DNA from: Peptacetobacter hiranonis
GTDB taxonomy: Bacteria > Bacillota > Clostridia > Peptostreptococcales > Peptostreptococcaceae
Direction of reading: 5' to 3'
Assembly (NCBI RefSeq): GCF_008151785.1
Contig: NZ_CP036523.1
Span: 1,736,001 to 1,800,000, forward strand
Length of the DNA stretch: 64,000 nt
Each line of letters starts with the position of its first letter. Within the stretch, counting starts at the first letter, position 1. The notes beneath the pieces are model-generated. The model was not told the origin of the DNA. It made no database searches and saw only the letters and a list, made by a program, of their open reading frames with translations. The position numbers were made by a program, and so were the translations under genes. Below, piece after piece: positions 43,860 through 53,274 of the stretch.

Positions 43860-45689
43860 TTATAAATTTCTTAATCGTTTATTTAATTCTACTGATTGTA
43901 ATGCTAGATTCATTATCTCCAAATCTAGCTCCTTAGCTGCATCTTTATCAGACTCAGCTAAAATTTTACTTTTAGCACCTAGTTCTTCTTGCTTAATTCT
44001 AAGATTATCTATTGTTTTCTTTAAAGAGTTTCTTCTAACACTCTTTACAGTTTCTTCTATTTCTTTCATATTTTTAGTATTTATACTTTCCAAAGATGTT
44101 TTCTTTAAAGACTTAATGTATTCATCATTTATACCTTCCAACTCATCTGGCTCTACAATCTTTTCTGAATCTATCTTTGATAAATAGTTAAGTATTTTTT
44201 TACTATCCTCCATTAAAAGCTCTTTTTCATCTATTTTCAATAGAACTTTTTCTCTAGCTGCTGGAATATTCATCATTATTTTCATTAATTTTATTTCTGT
44301 TAATTCCTCACCATGTTGGATAGCATCCATTTTTTCTATAGGTTTTTCTTCTTTTTTATTAAATTTATTATTAAATTTTCCATTAGATAAATTTCTAGAA
44401 CTGTAAGATTTACCATATATCTCTCTTTTTACTGCATCTTCGTCTAGCTGAACTATTTCGCTTAAATATTTTATATAGTAATCTATTTCTACAGGGCTCT
44501 TTAGCTGTTTTATAATATTAACTGCTTCTTGTGCAAATTTTATATTATCCTGATCCTTTGATAAGTCAAAATAAGATTTTAAGTTATCTATTTTAAACTT
44601 AATCCGAGGTACAGCATCTTTCATAGCCTTTCTGTATTCATCAGTTCCATATTTTCTAACATATTCATCTGGATCCTTTGCATCTTTTAAATCAAGTACC
44701 TTTACTGATAATCCAGCTTCCACTAGTATATCAATTGCTCTAAGACTTGCCTTTGTTCCTGGTCCATCAGAATCATATGATATTATTACATTATCCGCAT
44801 ATCTCTTTATCAATCTAGCCTGCTGACTAGTAAGCGCTGTTCCTAGTGTGGCAACAGCTATTTGTATACCATATTGATATAATGATATTAAGTCCATATA
44901 TCCTTCTACAAGTATTACAGTTCTTGAAGAAAGATTTTTTCTAGCAAAATTTAAACCGTACAAATTATGCCTTTTATTAAATATCAATGTATCTGGCGAA
45001 TTTAAGTATTTTGGTAATGAATCATCTAATACCCTTCCACCAAAACCTATTACATTCCCCCTATAATCAAATATAGGGAACATTACTCTATTTCTGAATT
45101 TATCATAATATTTATCTGTTTTTGTACTTTTACCTATCAATCCACATTCCAGAAGTTCTTCTTGACTATAACCTTTTTCTTCTATTAAGTAATCCATTAA
45201 GCTATTCCAAGAATCTTGAGAATACCCCAATCCGAATCTTTTTATGGTTTTATCATCTAGGCCTCTATTTCTTAAATAATCGTATCCTCTGTTTTTTGAT
45301 TTTACAAGGTTAGAAAAATAGAACCTAGCCGCTTCCGTATGTATATCCTGATATTTTTTACTTAATTCAATTTTTTGTTTTGTTTCTTCATCGATGTTAA
45401 AATTTATATCAATTCCGCATCTATTTGCAAGTAATCTAACTGCATCCATAAAGTCTAGATTCTCAATTTTCATGACAAAATTTATAACATCGCCACCCTC
45501 CCCGCAGCCAAAACATTTATAAACTTGTTTTGCTGTACTTATATGGAAAGACGGTGTTTTTTCGACATGAAAAGGACATAAGGCTTTGTAGTTTTGACCT
45601 GAAGGCTGTATTTTTATATAGTCACCTATTACGCTGGCTATATCGCATCTAGCCTTGATTTCCTCTATAATCTCTTTCATATCGTTCAT
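43860..45689 (-). CDS. dnaG: DNA primase
   Basis: Primase of about 609 residues that makes RNA primers at the replication fork. The N-terminal zinc domain shows CPFH and [14 protein letters not shown]. The TOPRIM catalytic core has [11 protein letters not shown] and [12 protein letters not shown]. The C-terminal part is the helicase-binding region. The ATG at 45689 is chosen because residues before it are not conserved in primases and AGAGGG lies upstream. An ATG three codons later is also possible. Confidence 0.95.
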   Translation of the reverse strand: MNDMKEIIEEIKARCDIASVIGDYIKIQPSGQNYKALCPFHVEKTPSFHISTAKQVYKCFGCGEGGDVINFVMKIENLDFMDAVRLLANRCGIDINFNIDEETKQKIELSKKYQDIHTEAARFYFSNLVKSKNRGYDYLRNRGLDDKTIKRFGLGYSQDSWNSLMDYLIEEKGYSQEELLECGLIGKSTKTDKYYDKFRNRVMFPIFDYRGNVIGFGGRVLDDSLPKYLNSPDTLIFNKRHNLYGLNFARKNLSSRTVILVEGYMDLISLYQYGIQIAVATLGTALTSQQARLIKRYADNVIISYDSDGPGTKASLRAIDILVEAGLSVKVLDLKDAKDPDEYVRKYGTDEYRKAMKDAVPRIKFKIDNLKSYFDLSKDQDNIKFAQEAVNIIKQLKSPVEIDYYIKYLSEIVQLDEDAVKREIYGKSYSSRNLSNGKFNNKFNKKEEKPIEKMDAIQHGEELTEIKLMKIMMNIPAAREKVLLKIDEKELLMEDSKKILNYLSKIDSEKIVEPDELEGINDEYIKSLKKTSLESINTKNMKEIEETVKSVRRNSLKKTIDNLRIKQEELGAKSKILAESDKDAAKELDLEIMNLALQSVELNKRLRNL

Positions 45690-45804
45690 ATTAACACATC
45701 CCTCTGTTTTTTGTCTTAACATTTCTATTTTACACGAATTTTTATCTTTGTCAATGTTAATAATATAAATAATTCTACTTTTTTTTAGAATATCCTTCTT
45801 TTAT

Positions 45805-47085
45805 TTATAAATTTTTATAATTTTTTTTAATTTTTTCCATCAGCTCTTCAAAATTATCAAAATCCAAAGACTGTTCTCCATCAGAAAGAGCCTCGTCTGG
45901 GTTAGGATGTACTTCAACCATTATACCATCAGCACCGCAAGCTAAAGCTGCATATGACATTGGAGCAACTAACTCTCTAATTCCTGTTCCATGACTAGGA
46001 TCTACTATAACTGGTAATCCTGTTTCTTTTTTAATTATAGGTACTGCTGCTAAATCCAATGTATTTCTAGTGTAATCGTCGTAAGTTCTGATTCCTCTTT
46101 CACACATTATTATTTTTTCATTTCCTTCTACAGCTATATACTCAGCAGAGCAAATCCATTCATTTATAGTTGCAGCAAGACCTCTTTTTAGCATAACAGG
46201 CTTGTCCTGCTTTCCTGCTTCAGAAAGAAGTGGGAAATTCTGCATATTTCTAGATCCAATCTGAATTATATCAGTAGAATCGTATACTTTTTCTAAATCT
46301 CTAATATCCATAAGCTCTGTTATTACAGGCATTTTTGTTTTCTTTCTTACCTCTTTTAATATTTCAAGACCTTCTTCTTTAAGCCCATTAAATGAAAATG
46401 AAGATGTTCTAGGTTTATATGCTCCACCTCTTAAAATATCTGCTCCTTGACTTTTAACAAACTCAGCAGTCTTTAAAAACTGTTCATAACTTTCTATAGC
46501 ACACGGACCTGCTATAACAATATTATCTTTTCCAAATTCTACTCCCTTTTCTCTATTTACAATAATTTTTTTCTGCTGAGAAAACGGATTATTTTCATCT
46601 ATTTCAAATTCTTCAATATTTCTTTTTTCTTCATCTGGCAATCTATTAAATGCTTCTAGTACATTTTCTCCATTTATATCCAGCTCTTTGCTTAAATCAA
46701 GTAATGGTCTAAGCACAAAAGCTCTCTCCTTCATTAAAGGATGTGGTACCTTTAAATCCTCTGTATCTATAACTTCATTATTATAAAGAAGTATATCTAC
46801 ATCGATTGTTCTAGGACCCCATTTTATTATTCTTTTCCTATTTAATCTTGTTTCTATGTTCTGACAGAATTTAAGCATTTCATGTGGATCAAAACTAGTA
46901 TCCACTTCCAAGCATATATTTAAAAAATCTGGCTGCTCTGTATATCCCCACGCTTTTGTTTCGTATATCTTTGACTTTTTTACAGAAAAAACATATACGC
47001 TATCTTCAATCATACCGCACGCTCTATTCAGATAGCCAAGTCTATTTCCCATATTTGTTCCAAGACTAAGATAAACCTTGTTCAT
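45805..47085 (-). CDS. Fused HPPK (FolK) and DAHP synthase
   Basis: A 426-residue fusion. Residues about 1-150 are 6-hydroxymethyl-7,8-dihydropterin pyrophosphokinase (YLSLGTNMGNR, WGPRTIDVDILLY, VPHPLMKERAFVLRPL), a folate-pathway enzyme. Residues about 165-426 are a DAHP synthase of the AroF/KdsA type (IAGPCAIES, LRGGAYKPRTSSFSF, LKRGLAATINEW, VDPSHGTG), the first step to chorismate and so to p-aminobenzoate. Both active-site motif sets look intact. The gene ends the folate operon and overlaps folB by 20 bases. Joining the two could tie pterin and aminobenzoate supply together. I checked the frame: it is continuous with no stop between the halves. Confidence 0.93.
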   Translation of the reverse strand: MNKVYLSLGTNMGNRLGYLNRACGMIEDSVYVFSVKKSKIYETKAWGYTEQPDFLNICLEVDTSFDPHEMLKFCQNIETRLNRKRIIKWGPRTIDVDILLYNNEVIDTEDLKVPHPLMKERAFVLRPLLDLSKELDINGENVLEAFNRLPDEEKRNIEEFEIDENNPFSQQKKIIVNREKGVEFGKDNIVIAGPCAIESYEQFLKTAEFVKSQGADILRGGAYKPRTSSFSFNGLKEEGLEILKEVRKKTKMPVITELMDIRDLEKVYDSTDIIQIGSRNMQNFPLLSEAGKQDKPVMLKRGLAATINEWICSAEYIAVEGNEKIIMCERGIRTYDDYTRNTLDLAAVPIIKKETGLPVIVDPSHGTGIRELVAPMSYAALACGADGIMVEVHPNPDEALSDGEQSLDFDNFEELMEKIKKNYKNL

Positions 47086-47443
47086 TCTGATATCTCCTTA
47101 TTTCTACTCCCATATAATCAAAAATTCCTTTGACTGGAGCCTCTTTTTTTCTTATTCTTACCATAACTGAATAAGCAATATCAAATCTATTTAATATCTC
47201 TGATGCTATATTTTCAGCTAAGGCTTCAATTAAATTGAATCTCTTATCTTCTGTAAATTCTCTAGTTATTTCATAAACTTCTGCATAATTTATTGTTTTT
47301 GTGAAATCATCATTTATTCCAGCTTCTTTTGTATCCGTTTCTATTTCTATATCTATAAAAAACTTCTGACCTAGAACACTCTCTTCTTTTAAAAGGCCAT
47401 GATAACCGTAGAAAGCCATATCTTTTAAAATAATTTTATCCAT
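47066..47443 (-). CDS. folB: Dihydroneopterin aldolase
   Basis: Folate enzyme of 125 residues that converts dihydroneopterin to 6-hydroxymethyl-dihydropterin. Motifs: LKDMAFYGYHGLLKEE at the N-terminus, TINYAEVYEITREF, and VRIRKKEAPVKGIFDYMGVEI at the end. The ATG at 47443 follows GAGGTGATAGCT; the ORF start six codons earlier overlaps that site. It hands its product directly to the FolK half of the next gene. Confidence 0.93.
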   Translation of the reverse strand: MDKIILKDMAFYGYHGLLKEESVLGQKFFIDIEIETDTKEAGINDDFTKTINYAEVYEITREFTEDKRFNLIEALAENIASEILNRFDIAYSVMVRIRKKEAPVKGIFDYMGVEIRRYQNEQGLS

Positions 47444-47467
47444 AGCTATCACCTCAAACAAATTCTA

Positions 47468-48256
47468 TTATCTATATATAGCATCTGCCATTTTTGCAGC
47501 TCTTAAATTTTCTGTTACATCATGTACTCTAACTATATCTACTCCATCTCTTATACCAAGTACAGTAGTTGCAACTGTTCCTTCAACTCTATCCTTAGGC
47601 TCTAAATGTAGTACGTTTCCTATAACAGATTTTCTTGAAGTACCTAAAAGTATTGGATATCCTAAATCTCTAAGCTCTCCAAGTCTTCTAAGCACTTCTA
47701 AGTTTTGCTCGAATGTCTTACCAAATCCTATACCTGGATCTAGTACTATTTTTTCTTTTTTAACTCCAGCATCTAATGCCATCTTTATACTTTCATTTAA
47801 GAAGTCTTTTATTGATTCCATTATATCTTTATCGTATTCAGTTCCATCCTGATTATGCATTATACAAACTTCTGCATCGTACTTAGCTATTACATTTGCC
47901 ATATTTGCGTCTTTTCTAAGTCCCCAAACGTCATTTACCATTTCAACACCTAGCTTTAATGCTTCCTCAGCAACATCAGCTTTATATGTATCTATTGACA
48001 TAGGAAGTGATATTTCTTTTTTTAATGCTTTTATAACTGGTACAACTCTTCTTATTTCTTCTTCACTATCCACATAAGTATGTCCCGGTCTTGTAGATTC
48101 ACCACCAATATCTATCATATCGGCACCTTCTTCAACCATCTCTTTAGCATGTTTTAATGCTTTATCTACTGAATTAAAATCTCCACCATCAGAAAAACTA
48201 TCTGGTGTAACATTTAATATTCCCATTATATATGTTCTTTTTCCGTAATCTAGCAT
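47468..48256 (-). CDS. folP: Dihydropteroate synthase
   Basis: Enzyme of 262 residues that joins p-aminobenzoate to the pterin pyrophosphate. Signatures: MGILNVTPDSFSDGG at the N-terminus, DIGGESTRPG, LDPGIGFGKTFEQN, and the final RVHDVTENLRAAKM. Length is normal. It lies between folE and folB with gaps under 30 bp. It is the target of sulfonamide drugs. Confidence 0.96.
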   Translation of the reverse strand: MLDYGKRTYIMGILNVTPDSFSDGGDFNSVDKALKHAKEMVEEGADMIDIGGESTRPGHTYVDSEEEIRRVVPVIKALKKEISLPMSIDTYKADVAEEALKLGVEMVNDVWGLRKDANMANVIAKYDAEVCIMHNQDGTEYDKDIMESIKDFLNESIKMALDAGVKKEKIVLDPGIGFGKTFEQNLEVLRRLGELRDLGYPILLGTSRKSVIGNVLHLEPKDRVEGTVATTVLGIRDGVDIVRVHDVTENLRAAKMADAIYR

Positions 48257-48269
48257 TTATCTATTCCTC

Positions 48270-48875
48270 CTATTTCATAAGTATTAAATTCATCGCTTCT
48301 GTTCTAGTAGCTATATCTTTTGCAAATACTCCTCTAACTGCTGAAGTAACTGTCTTTGAGCCAGGCTTTTTAACACCTCTCATAGTCATACACATATGTT
48401 CAGCTTCTATAACAACCATTACCCCATAAGGTCTTAATTCTTCCATTATTATATCCGCTGTTTCTTTTGCAATTCTTTCTTGTAACTGAGGTCTTTTAGC
48501 TATAGTTTCAACCACTCTAGCTAATTTTGAAAGCCCTGTAAGTCTTCCACCCTTTGGAATATAAACAACATGAGCTTTTCCAAAGAAAGGTACTAGATGA
48601 TGCTCGCAGCAAGAATAAAATGGTATATCCTTAACTATAACCATTTCTTCGTGTGATTCCTCTGGGAAAGTAACTTTTAAATGCTCTCTAGGGTCCTGGA
48701 AAATACCACAGAATATTTCTTCATACATTCTAGCAACTCTATCTGGAGTGTCTTTAAGTCCTTCTCTATCTGGATCTTCCCCAATAGCTTCTAAAATATC
48801 TCTAACCGCTCTTTTTATTTTTTCCTTGTCCATTTTTCCTTCTTTTAATTCCACATTTTCTTTTGAATCTAACAT
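48270..48875 (-). CDS. folE: GTP cyclohydrolase I
   Basis: First enzyme of folate synthesis, converting GTP to dihydroneopterin triphosphate; 201 residues. The zinc-site residues lie in [14 protein letters not shown] and ECHM-like [28 protein letters not shown] is also typical. An upstream stretch of about 14 residues before MDKEKIKR is not conserved but follows a good ribosome site (AAGGAAGTG), so the longer form is kept. It abuts the nucleotidyltransferase-like gene upstream. Confidence 0.95.
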   Translation of the reverse strand: MLDSKENVELKEGKMDKEKIKRAVRDILEAIGEDPDREGLKDTPDRVARMYEEIFCGIFQDPREHLKVTFPEESHEEMVIVKDIPFYSCCEHHLVPFFGKAHVVYIPKGGRLTGLSKLARVVETIAKRPQLQERIAKETADIIMEELRPYGVMVVIEAEHMCMTMRGVKKPGSKTVTSAVRGVFAKDIATRTEAMNLILMK

Positions 48876-49274
48876 TTAAAACACTTCCTTTTTATTGTTT
48901 TTATTTATTTTGTCATACATTATTTTACATTTTTCAATAATACTCTCAGAAACTTCCTCTCTTTCAAAGACTACAACTGGATTAGAAATAGCCTTAACAA
49001 AGAATTTTTCTCCTCTTTCTATATATCTATTTGCACTTTCTATAGAAAAATAATTGATGTCAAAATCTACACCAAAATAGCTAGAAAACTCTCTTATTTG
49101 ATCAGAAATCTGATTTCTTCTTATAATAAATAAATCTATATCATTTATAGATAAATTCTCATCAGCTAAATTTTTACATTTTGCTGATCCAACTAACATA
49201 ATAGAAATATTATTTTCGTCATTTTTTAATTTATCTATAACAAAATTAAATGCTTTTTCTTCTTTTTTTCCCAT
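48876..49274 (-). CDS. Small nucleotidyltransferase-fold protein
   Basis: A 132-residue protein with the minimal nucleotidyltransferase pattern: IMLVGSAKCKNLADENLSINDIDLFII, giving the GS and D-x-D residues, then DINYFSIESANRYI. It is too short for known tRNA or antibiotic enzymes and has no second domain. It is the first gene of the folate operon, directly joined to folE; whether it acts in that pathway is unknown. A toxin-antitoxin (MNT-like) member is possible, but no HEPN partner is present. Confidence 0.65.
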   Translation of the reverse strand: MGKKEEKAFNFVIDKLKNDENNISIMLVGSAKCKNLADENLSINDIDLFIIRRNQISDQIREFSSYFGVDFDINYFSIESANRYIERGEKFFVKAISNPVVVFEREEVSESIIEKCKIMYDKINKNNKKEVF

Positions 49275-49440
49275 TTTTTACACCTCCTAAATGAATTCTA
49301 TTTTAGGCAGTACTATATACATTTCTATAAATTTTTTTTATTTCCTCTTTTTATTTTCAATTTTTTTATTTTGTTTCTATTTTTTTGTCATTTTCAATTT
49401 ATATTTTCTCTTCAAAGTACAAATTATACTATTAAATAAA

Positions 49441-49476
49441 AAAATAGGGAACCTATATTTAATAAATTCCCTATTT
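49441..49476 (-). terminator. Terminator after MORN-repeat gene
   Basis: Stem AAATAGGGAA / TTCCCTATTT with TTTTTTATT after it on the minus strand. The rest of the gap 49,275-49,508 is AT-rich with nothing else visible. Confidence 0.85.
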
Positions 49477-49508
49477 CTAGCATATTTAACATTTTTTATT
49501 TTTGTTAT

Positions 49509-50720
49509 TTATTCTCTACCTGAGAAAACTTCATCAAAAGACATTCCAAATATTATAGGTTTATCATTTTCCCAAGTTCCACTATATAGAATATCTCCAT
49601 CCTCATCATAGAAAGTTCCTTCTCCATGTTTTCTACCATCCTTGAAGTCTCCTTCATAGCTCTTTCCATCTTCCCAGATAAATCTTCCTTTACCATTTAT
49701 TACATTATTTACCCACTGGCCTTCATATACTAGCTTACCACTTCTGTCAAAGCAGCTTCCTCTTCCATTGAATTTTCCTTGTTTAAATTCACCTATATAC
49801 ATATCTCCATCTTTCCACTGGTAGAATCCATAGCCATCTTTTCTACTGTCTTTCCATTCTCCAAGATACTCAGAACCACTGTTATATATCATTCTACCTA
49901 TACCATTTGCCATTTCTCTTTTGAAATTACCTGTGTATTCATCTCCATTTGAGAACTTATAAACACCTTTTCCTTCTCTATTATTATTTTTAAACTCTCC
50001 AACGTATTCATTTTTTGTTTCTCTCTCAGAATAGAAAATATAATTTCCCATTCCATGCATTTTATTATTTATCATTTTTCCAATGTATATATCTCCATTT
50101 GAAAATTCATAAATTCTTTCTACAGGTTTTACATTTTTTCCATCTGGATTAGGAGTATACGCATCTATTTCCATATCCATACCATATTCTCTCTCGTCTT
50201 CAAGCTCATCATCATATTCATCGTAGTCATCATATTCTTCTTCATTATTATTTTCTATATTATTATCTAAATCATCTAAATAAAGTAGATCATCATCTAA
50301 AAGTTCTTCGTCGTACTCTATTTCCTCATCTGAATCATTATCCAATATATCTATATCACCCCAGAACTCATCCTGAGATTCATCCTTTAAAAGACTCAAT
50401 GCCTTTACTACATCTTCAGCATTCATACCATAGTCATCATCTACATCTATATCTACTTCTTCATATACCTCTTCTTGTACGTTATCTTCTTTATCTATAT
50501 AAAACTCTGATTTTTTAAAGTATTCTTTTTCTATTTCCTCTTCTTCTTCATATGCCCTTCTCCGCATTTCTATTTCATTAACTTCAAAGTCGGTTGCATA
50601 TTCTTCTCTTCTTATTAGCTTTTCTCTTTTTATTTCAAAATTTCTAACTTTTTTTTCGACAATTGCGATTTCTCTATTATATCTATTAAATATTTCTTTA
50701 TATCTTCTAGGTAGATTCAT
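49509..50720 (-). CDS. MORN-repeat protein
   Basis: Cytoplasmic protein of 403 residues in three parts. Residues about 1-75 are charged and helical, likely a coiled coil. Residues about 75-185 are extremely acidic with runs of Asp and Glu. Residues about 190-395 are eight or nine MORN repeats with the GxGxxxxxxGxxYxGxW-type spacing (for example YTGNFKREMANGIGRMIY, YLGEWKDSRKDGYGFYQW, YEGDFKDGRKHGEGTF). MORN repeats bind lipids or proteins. The role in bacteria is unclear. The ATG at 50720 follows GGAGGGG. No operon partners. Confidence 0.9.
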   Translation of the reverse strand: MNLPRRYKEIFNRYNREIAIVEKKVRNFEIKREKLIRREEYATDFEVNEIEMRRRAYEEEEEIEKEYFKKSEFYIDKEDNVQEEVYEEVDIDVDDDYGMNAEDVVKALSLLKDESQDEFWGDIDILDNDSDEEIEYDEELLDDDLLYLDDLDNNIENNNEEEYDDYDEYDDELEDEREYGMDMEIDAYTPNPDGKNVKPVERIYEFSNGDIYIGKMINNKMHGMGNYIFYSERETKNEYVGEFKNNNREGKGVYKFSNGDEYTGNFKREMANGIGRMIYNSGSEYLGEWKDSRKDGYGFYQWKDGDMYIGEFKQGKFNGRGSCFDRSGKLVYEGQWVNNVINGKGRFIWEDGKSYEGDFKDGRKHGEGTFYDEDGDILYSGTWENDKPIIFGMSFDEVFSGRE

Positions 50721-50819
50721 AACTTTCCCCTCCAAAGTAAAACGTCTTTATTATATTATTTAAATTACTTTCTTATATTATTATAATACTAAATTCTTAT
50801 ATATAAAAGCAAAAAAATA

Positions 50820-50848
50820 AATCCTCACGTTTTTAACATGAGGATTTT
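50820..50848 (-). terminator. Terminator after yitT-like gene 2
   Basis: Stem AAATCCTCA / TGAGGATTT with T runs on both sides. Confidence 0.8.
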
Positions 50849-50871
50849 TATTTCCAAAATATTTATTTTTA

Positions 50872-51738
50872 TTAAAGATCCTTCGCTTTGAATCCTCGAC
50901 CTTTTACTTCTGTAATATCATTTACTGAAATAAAGGCCTTATTATCGCAACTAAGAGAAATTTCTTTTATCTGAGGAATTTCACTTGTAGAAACTATAGT
51001 GTATATTATCTTTTTCTTCTGATGAGTATATGCACCTTCCGCTTCAAGGAATGTAACACCTCTTACTAATTTTTTCATTATTATTTCAGAGATTTCTTCA
51101 GCTTTATCAGATACAACCATGACAGCTTTTTGTGAGTTCATCGCATCTTTTACGAAGTTCATTGCTGTTGCATTCATAAATATATCTATTAATGTATAAA
51201 GCGCTAAATCTAATCCAAATAAGAAACTTCCTATAAATACTATTACAGCATTTATTGCCATAGCAGTATCTTTTATTTCTATATTCTTTTTAACCTTTAA
51301 AATAGCAGCTATTATATCTGTACCACCAGTAGATGCTCTTGCTCTAAATACAAGACCAACTCCTGCCCCTGATAATAATCCACCGTATATAGCCTGAAGA
51401 ATCATATCATTTATTGGTATAAACTGTGATATATCAGATGTTACACCTAATAAAAATGAAAATATCGCCATATTAATAAGACTCAATATACAGAATTCTT
51501 TTTCAAGATATATAAACCCAAGTATAAATACTGGTATATTTACTACAAATGTTAAGAACCCTATATTCATCCCTGTAAGGTAGTTTATTGCAGTTGATAT
51601 ACCTGTAGCTCCACCACTAAGAAGTCCAGCAGGTCTTAAAAATCCATTTACTCCTATAGATGTTATCAACATTCCTACTATCATCGTTAAAAATCTCAAA
51701 CTAGGATGCTCTTTTAGAGTATCTTTTACTTCACTCAT
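50872..51738 (-). CDS. YitT-family membrane protein 2 with DUF2179 domain
   Basis: Protein of 288 residues: five or six membrane helices (about 15-205) with GGLLSGAGVGLVFRARASTGGTDIIAA, then a cytoplasmic DUF2179 domain (about 210-288, VMVVSDKAEEISEIIMKKL, GVTFLEAEGAYT, IISFxxx-like CDNKAFISVNDITEVKGRGF). This is the full-length form of the family. Function is not established. It stands alone and is only distantly similar to the short form at 29394. Confidence 0.92.
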   Translation of the reverse strand: MSEVKDTLKEHPSLRFLTMIVGMLITSIGVNGFLRPAGLLSGGATGISTAINYLTGMNIGFLTFVVNIPVFILGFIYLEKEFCILSLINMAIFSFLLGVTSDISQFIPINDMILQAIYGGLLSGAGVGLVFRARASTGGTDIIAAILKVKKNIEIKDTAMAINAVIVFIGSFLFGLDLALYTLIDIFMNATAMNFVKDAMNSQKAVMVVSDKAEEISEIIMKKLVRGVTFLEAEGAYTHQKKKIIYTIVSTSEIPQIKEISLSCDNKAFISVNDITEVKGRGFKAKDL

Positions 51739-52122
51739 TTTTTTCTCCCTTCAATTCCCTCAATTTAATAATTTTCTACTAATAATTTACTATAAATCAG
51801 TCTTTCCTGACTTCACATATATATTATAATCAAATTTTTTTTATTGTCTAGTCTAAAAAATCTATACTTTTTTAGCAATAAGAGCATTTCTTACTTTATT
51901 TATTACATAATTTATATTTTTTTATTAAGTTAATGAATTTTATTTTTCACATCTTGCAATTTTTCGCCCTTATTTTTGTTGTTATATAGTTTTATTGAAA
52001 TTATTTCTAACAACTTTTCAATTTTATAAATTGAAGGTAAATTTAATTATCTTAAAAATTTTTTATTTTTCTTCCTAAAAAAATTTTTATTTTTCTATTT
52101 TACAGCAATACTCATACAAATT
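51739..52122. other. AT-rich intergenic stretch
   Basis: About 380 bases between yitT 2 and lrgB. I see no coding frame, RNA gene or clear hairpin beyond short A/T-only repeats near 52,060-52,100 that could act as a weak terminator for lrgB. Confidence 0.4.
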
Positions 52123-52812
52123 TTATAAGAATTTTATTAAAATAGGAATCAATATGACTGTAAGTGTTCCCGATATTCCTATTGATAATCCACTCATAGC
52201 ACCTTCAACCTCACCCATTTCTATGGCTTTTGTTGTTCCAAGTGCATGTGATGCCGTACCAAGAGCTATTCCTCTAGCTATAGGATGCTTAATTCCACCT
52301 ATTTTAAATACTAGTGGAGATATTATTGCTCCTAATATTCCTGTACAAATTATTGCAACAACTGTTATAGCTTCTACTCCACCAAGAGAATTTGTAAGAG
52401 ATATTCCCATTGGAGTAGTTATTGATTTTGGTATTAAAGAGTTTAAAAGAGATGAATCTGCATTTAAAGCTCCTCCTAGGATCTTTATAGATACAAAAGA
52501 CACTAAAACTCCGGCTGTTATACCGATTATTATTTCTATCATATTTTCTTTAAATAATTCAAACTGCTTATAAAGTGGTACAGCTAGTACAACTGTTACT
52601 GGTGATAGGAAGAAGTTTATACTATCTCCACCTATCTTATACGCCTCATAAGGTATTTTTGTAATACTTAAAAACGCTATTATACATATAATTGCTATTA
52701 ATAGCGGATTAAATATAGGATTTCCTGTTTTACGCTGAATATATCTTCCAAGATTATAAAAAATTATAGTCAATAGAAGTCCAAATATCGGCGTCTGTGT
52801 TATATCATACAT
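52123..52812 (-). CDS. lrgB: LrgB-family membrane protein
   Basis: Membrane protein of 229 residues with about six helices. Family stretches: GNPIFNPLLIAI, SPVTVVLAVPLYKQFEL, PKSITTPMGIS, and the late ARGIALGTASHALGTTKAIEMGEVEGAMSGLSIGISG. LrgAB/CidAB proteins are linked to murein hydrolase control and to export of pyruvate-like metabolites in other Firmicutes. Its start overlaps lrgA by 8 bases. No LytSR genes are adjacent. Confidence 0.92.
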   Translation of the reverse strand: MYDITQTPIFGLLLTIIFYNLGRYIQRKTGNPIFNPLLIAIICIIAFLSITKIPYEAYKIGGDSINFFLSPVTVVLAVPLYKQFELFKENMIEIIIGITAGVLVSFVSIKILGGALNADSSLLNSLIPKSITTPMGISLTNSLGGVEAITVVAIICTGILGAIISPLVFKIGGIKHPIARGIALGTASHALGTTKAIEMGEVEGAMSGLSIGISGTLTVILIPILIKFL

Positions 52813-53173
52813 TAGATTTCTTTTCCTTTCTTTTCATCATTATCTCTACCACGATTCCTGTGCACCACATAACTATCACTGTAGTTACAAATATCGCTAA
52901 AACTAGAAGTATTATATTTTGCTTTATAAGATCCATAGATTTTATAAGCGATACTCCAGCTGGTACGAAAAATAATGCCATATTATCTAAAAAGAAACCA
53001 GATATACTATCTATGCTCTCTATGCTTATAATTTTAAACTGAAGCATTAAAAATAACAGAATCATACCAACTATACTTCCTGGAATTAAAACAAAACCAG
53101 ATATCATAGAGCTTATATACTCTCCTACTGCCCAAATTCCTAGAATGATTGCTAACTGATTAAATACTTTCAT
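52805..53173 (-). CDS. lrgA: LrgA-family holin-like protein
   Basis: Small membrane protein of 122 residues with four helices: IILGIWAVGEYISSMI, IPGSIVGMILLFLMLQF, FLDNMALFFVPAGVSLIKSM, and IILLVLAIFVTTVIVMWCTG. The PGSxxGMxLLFxLL pattern is the LrgA/CidA signature. It is the first gene of the two-gene operon and has a strong ribosome site (AAAGGAGG). The promoter at 53200 carries a palindrome in its spacer. Confidence 0.92.
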   Translation of the reverse strand: MKVFNQLAIILGIWAVGEYISSMISGFVLIPGSIVGMILLFLMLQFKIISIESIDSISGFFLDNMALFFVPAGVSLIKSMDLIKQNIILLVLAIFVTTVIVMWCTGIVVEIMMKRKEKKSNV

Positions 53174-53199
53174 TAATCATTCCTCCTTTCCCCTCAACT

Positions 53200-53229
53200 A
53201 AAATACCACATATTGTATACAATAGTCAA
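53200..53229 (-). promoter_or_regulatory. lrgAB promoter with palindromic operator
   Basis: Minus strand: -35 TTGACT (53229-53224), 17-18 bp, -10 GTATTT/TATTTT (about 53206-53200). The spacer contains the perfect palindrome ATTGTATACAAT (53223-53212), which resembles GntR/FadR-type operators. No paired LytTR boxes are present. Confidence 0.65.
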
Positions 53230-53274
53230 AGATATATTAATTACAACATTGTATTCTTTTTCTTTTGCTAAATA

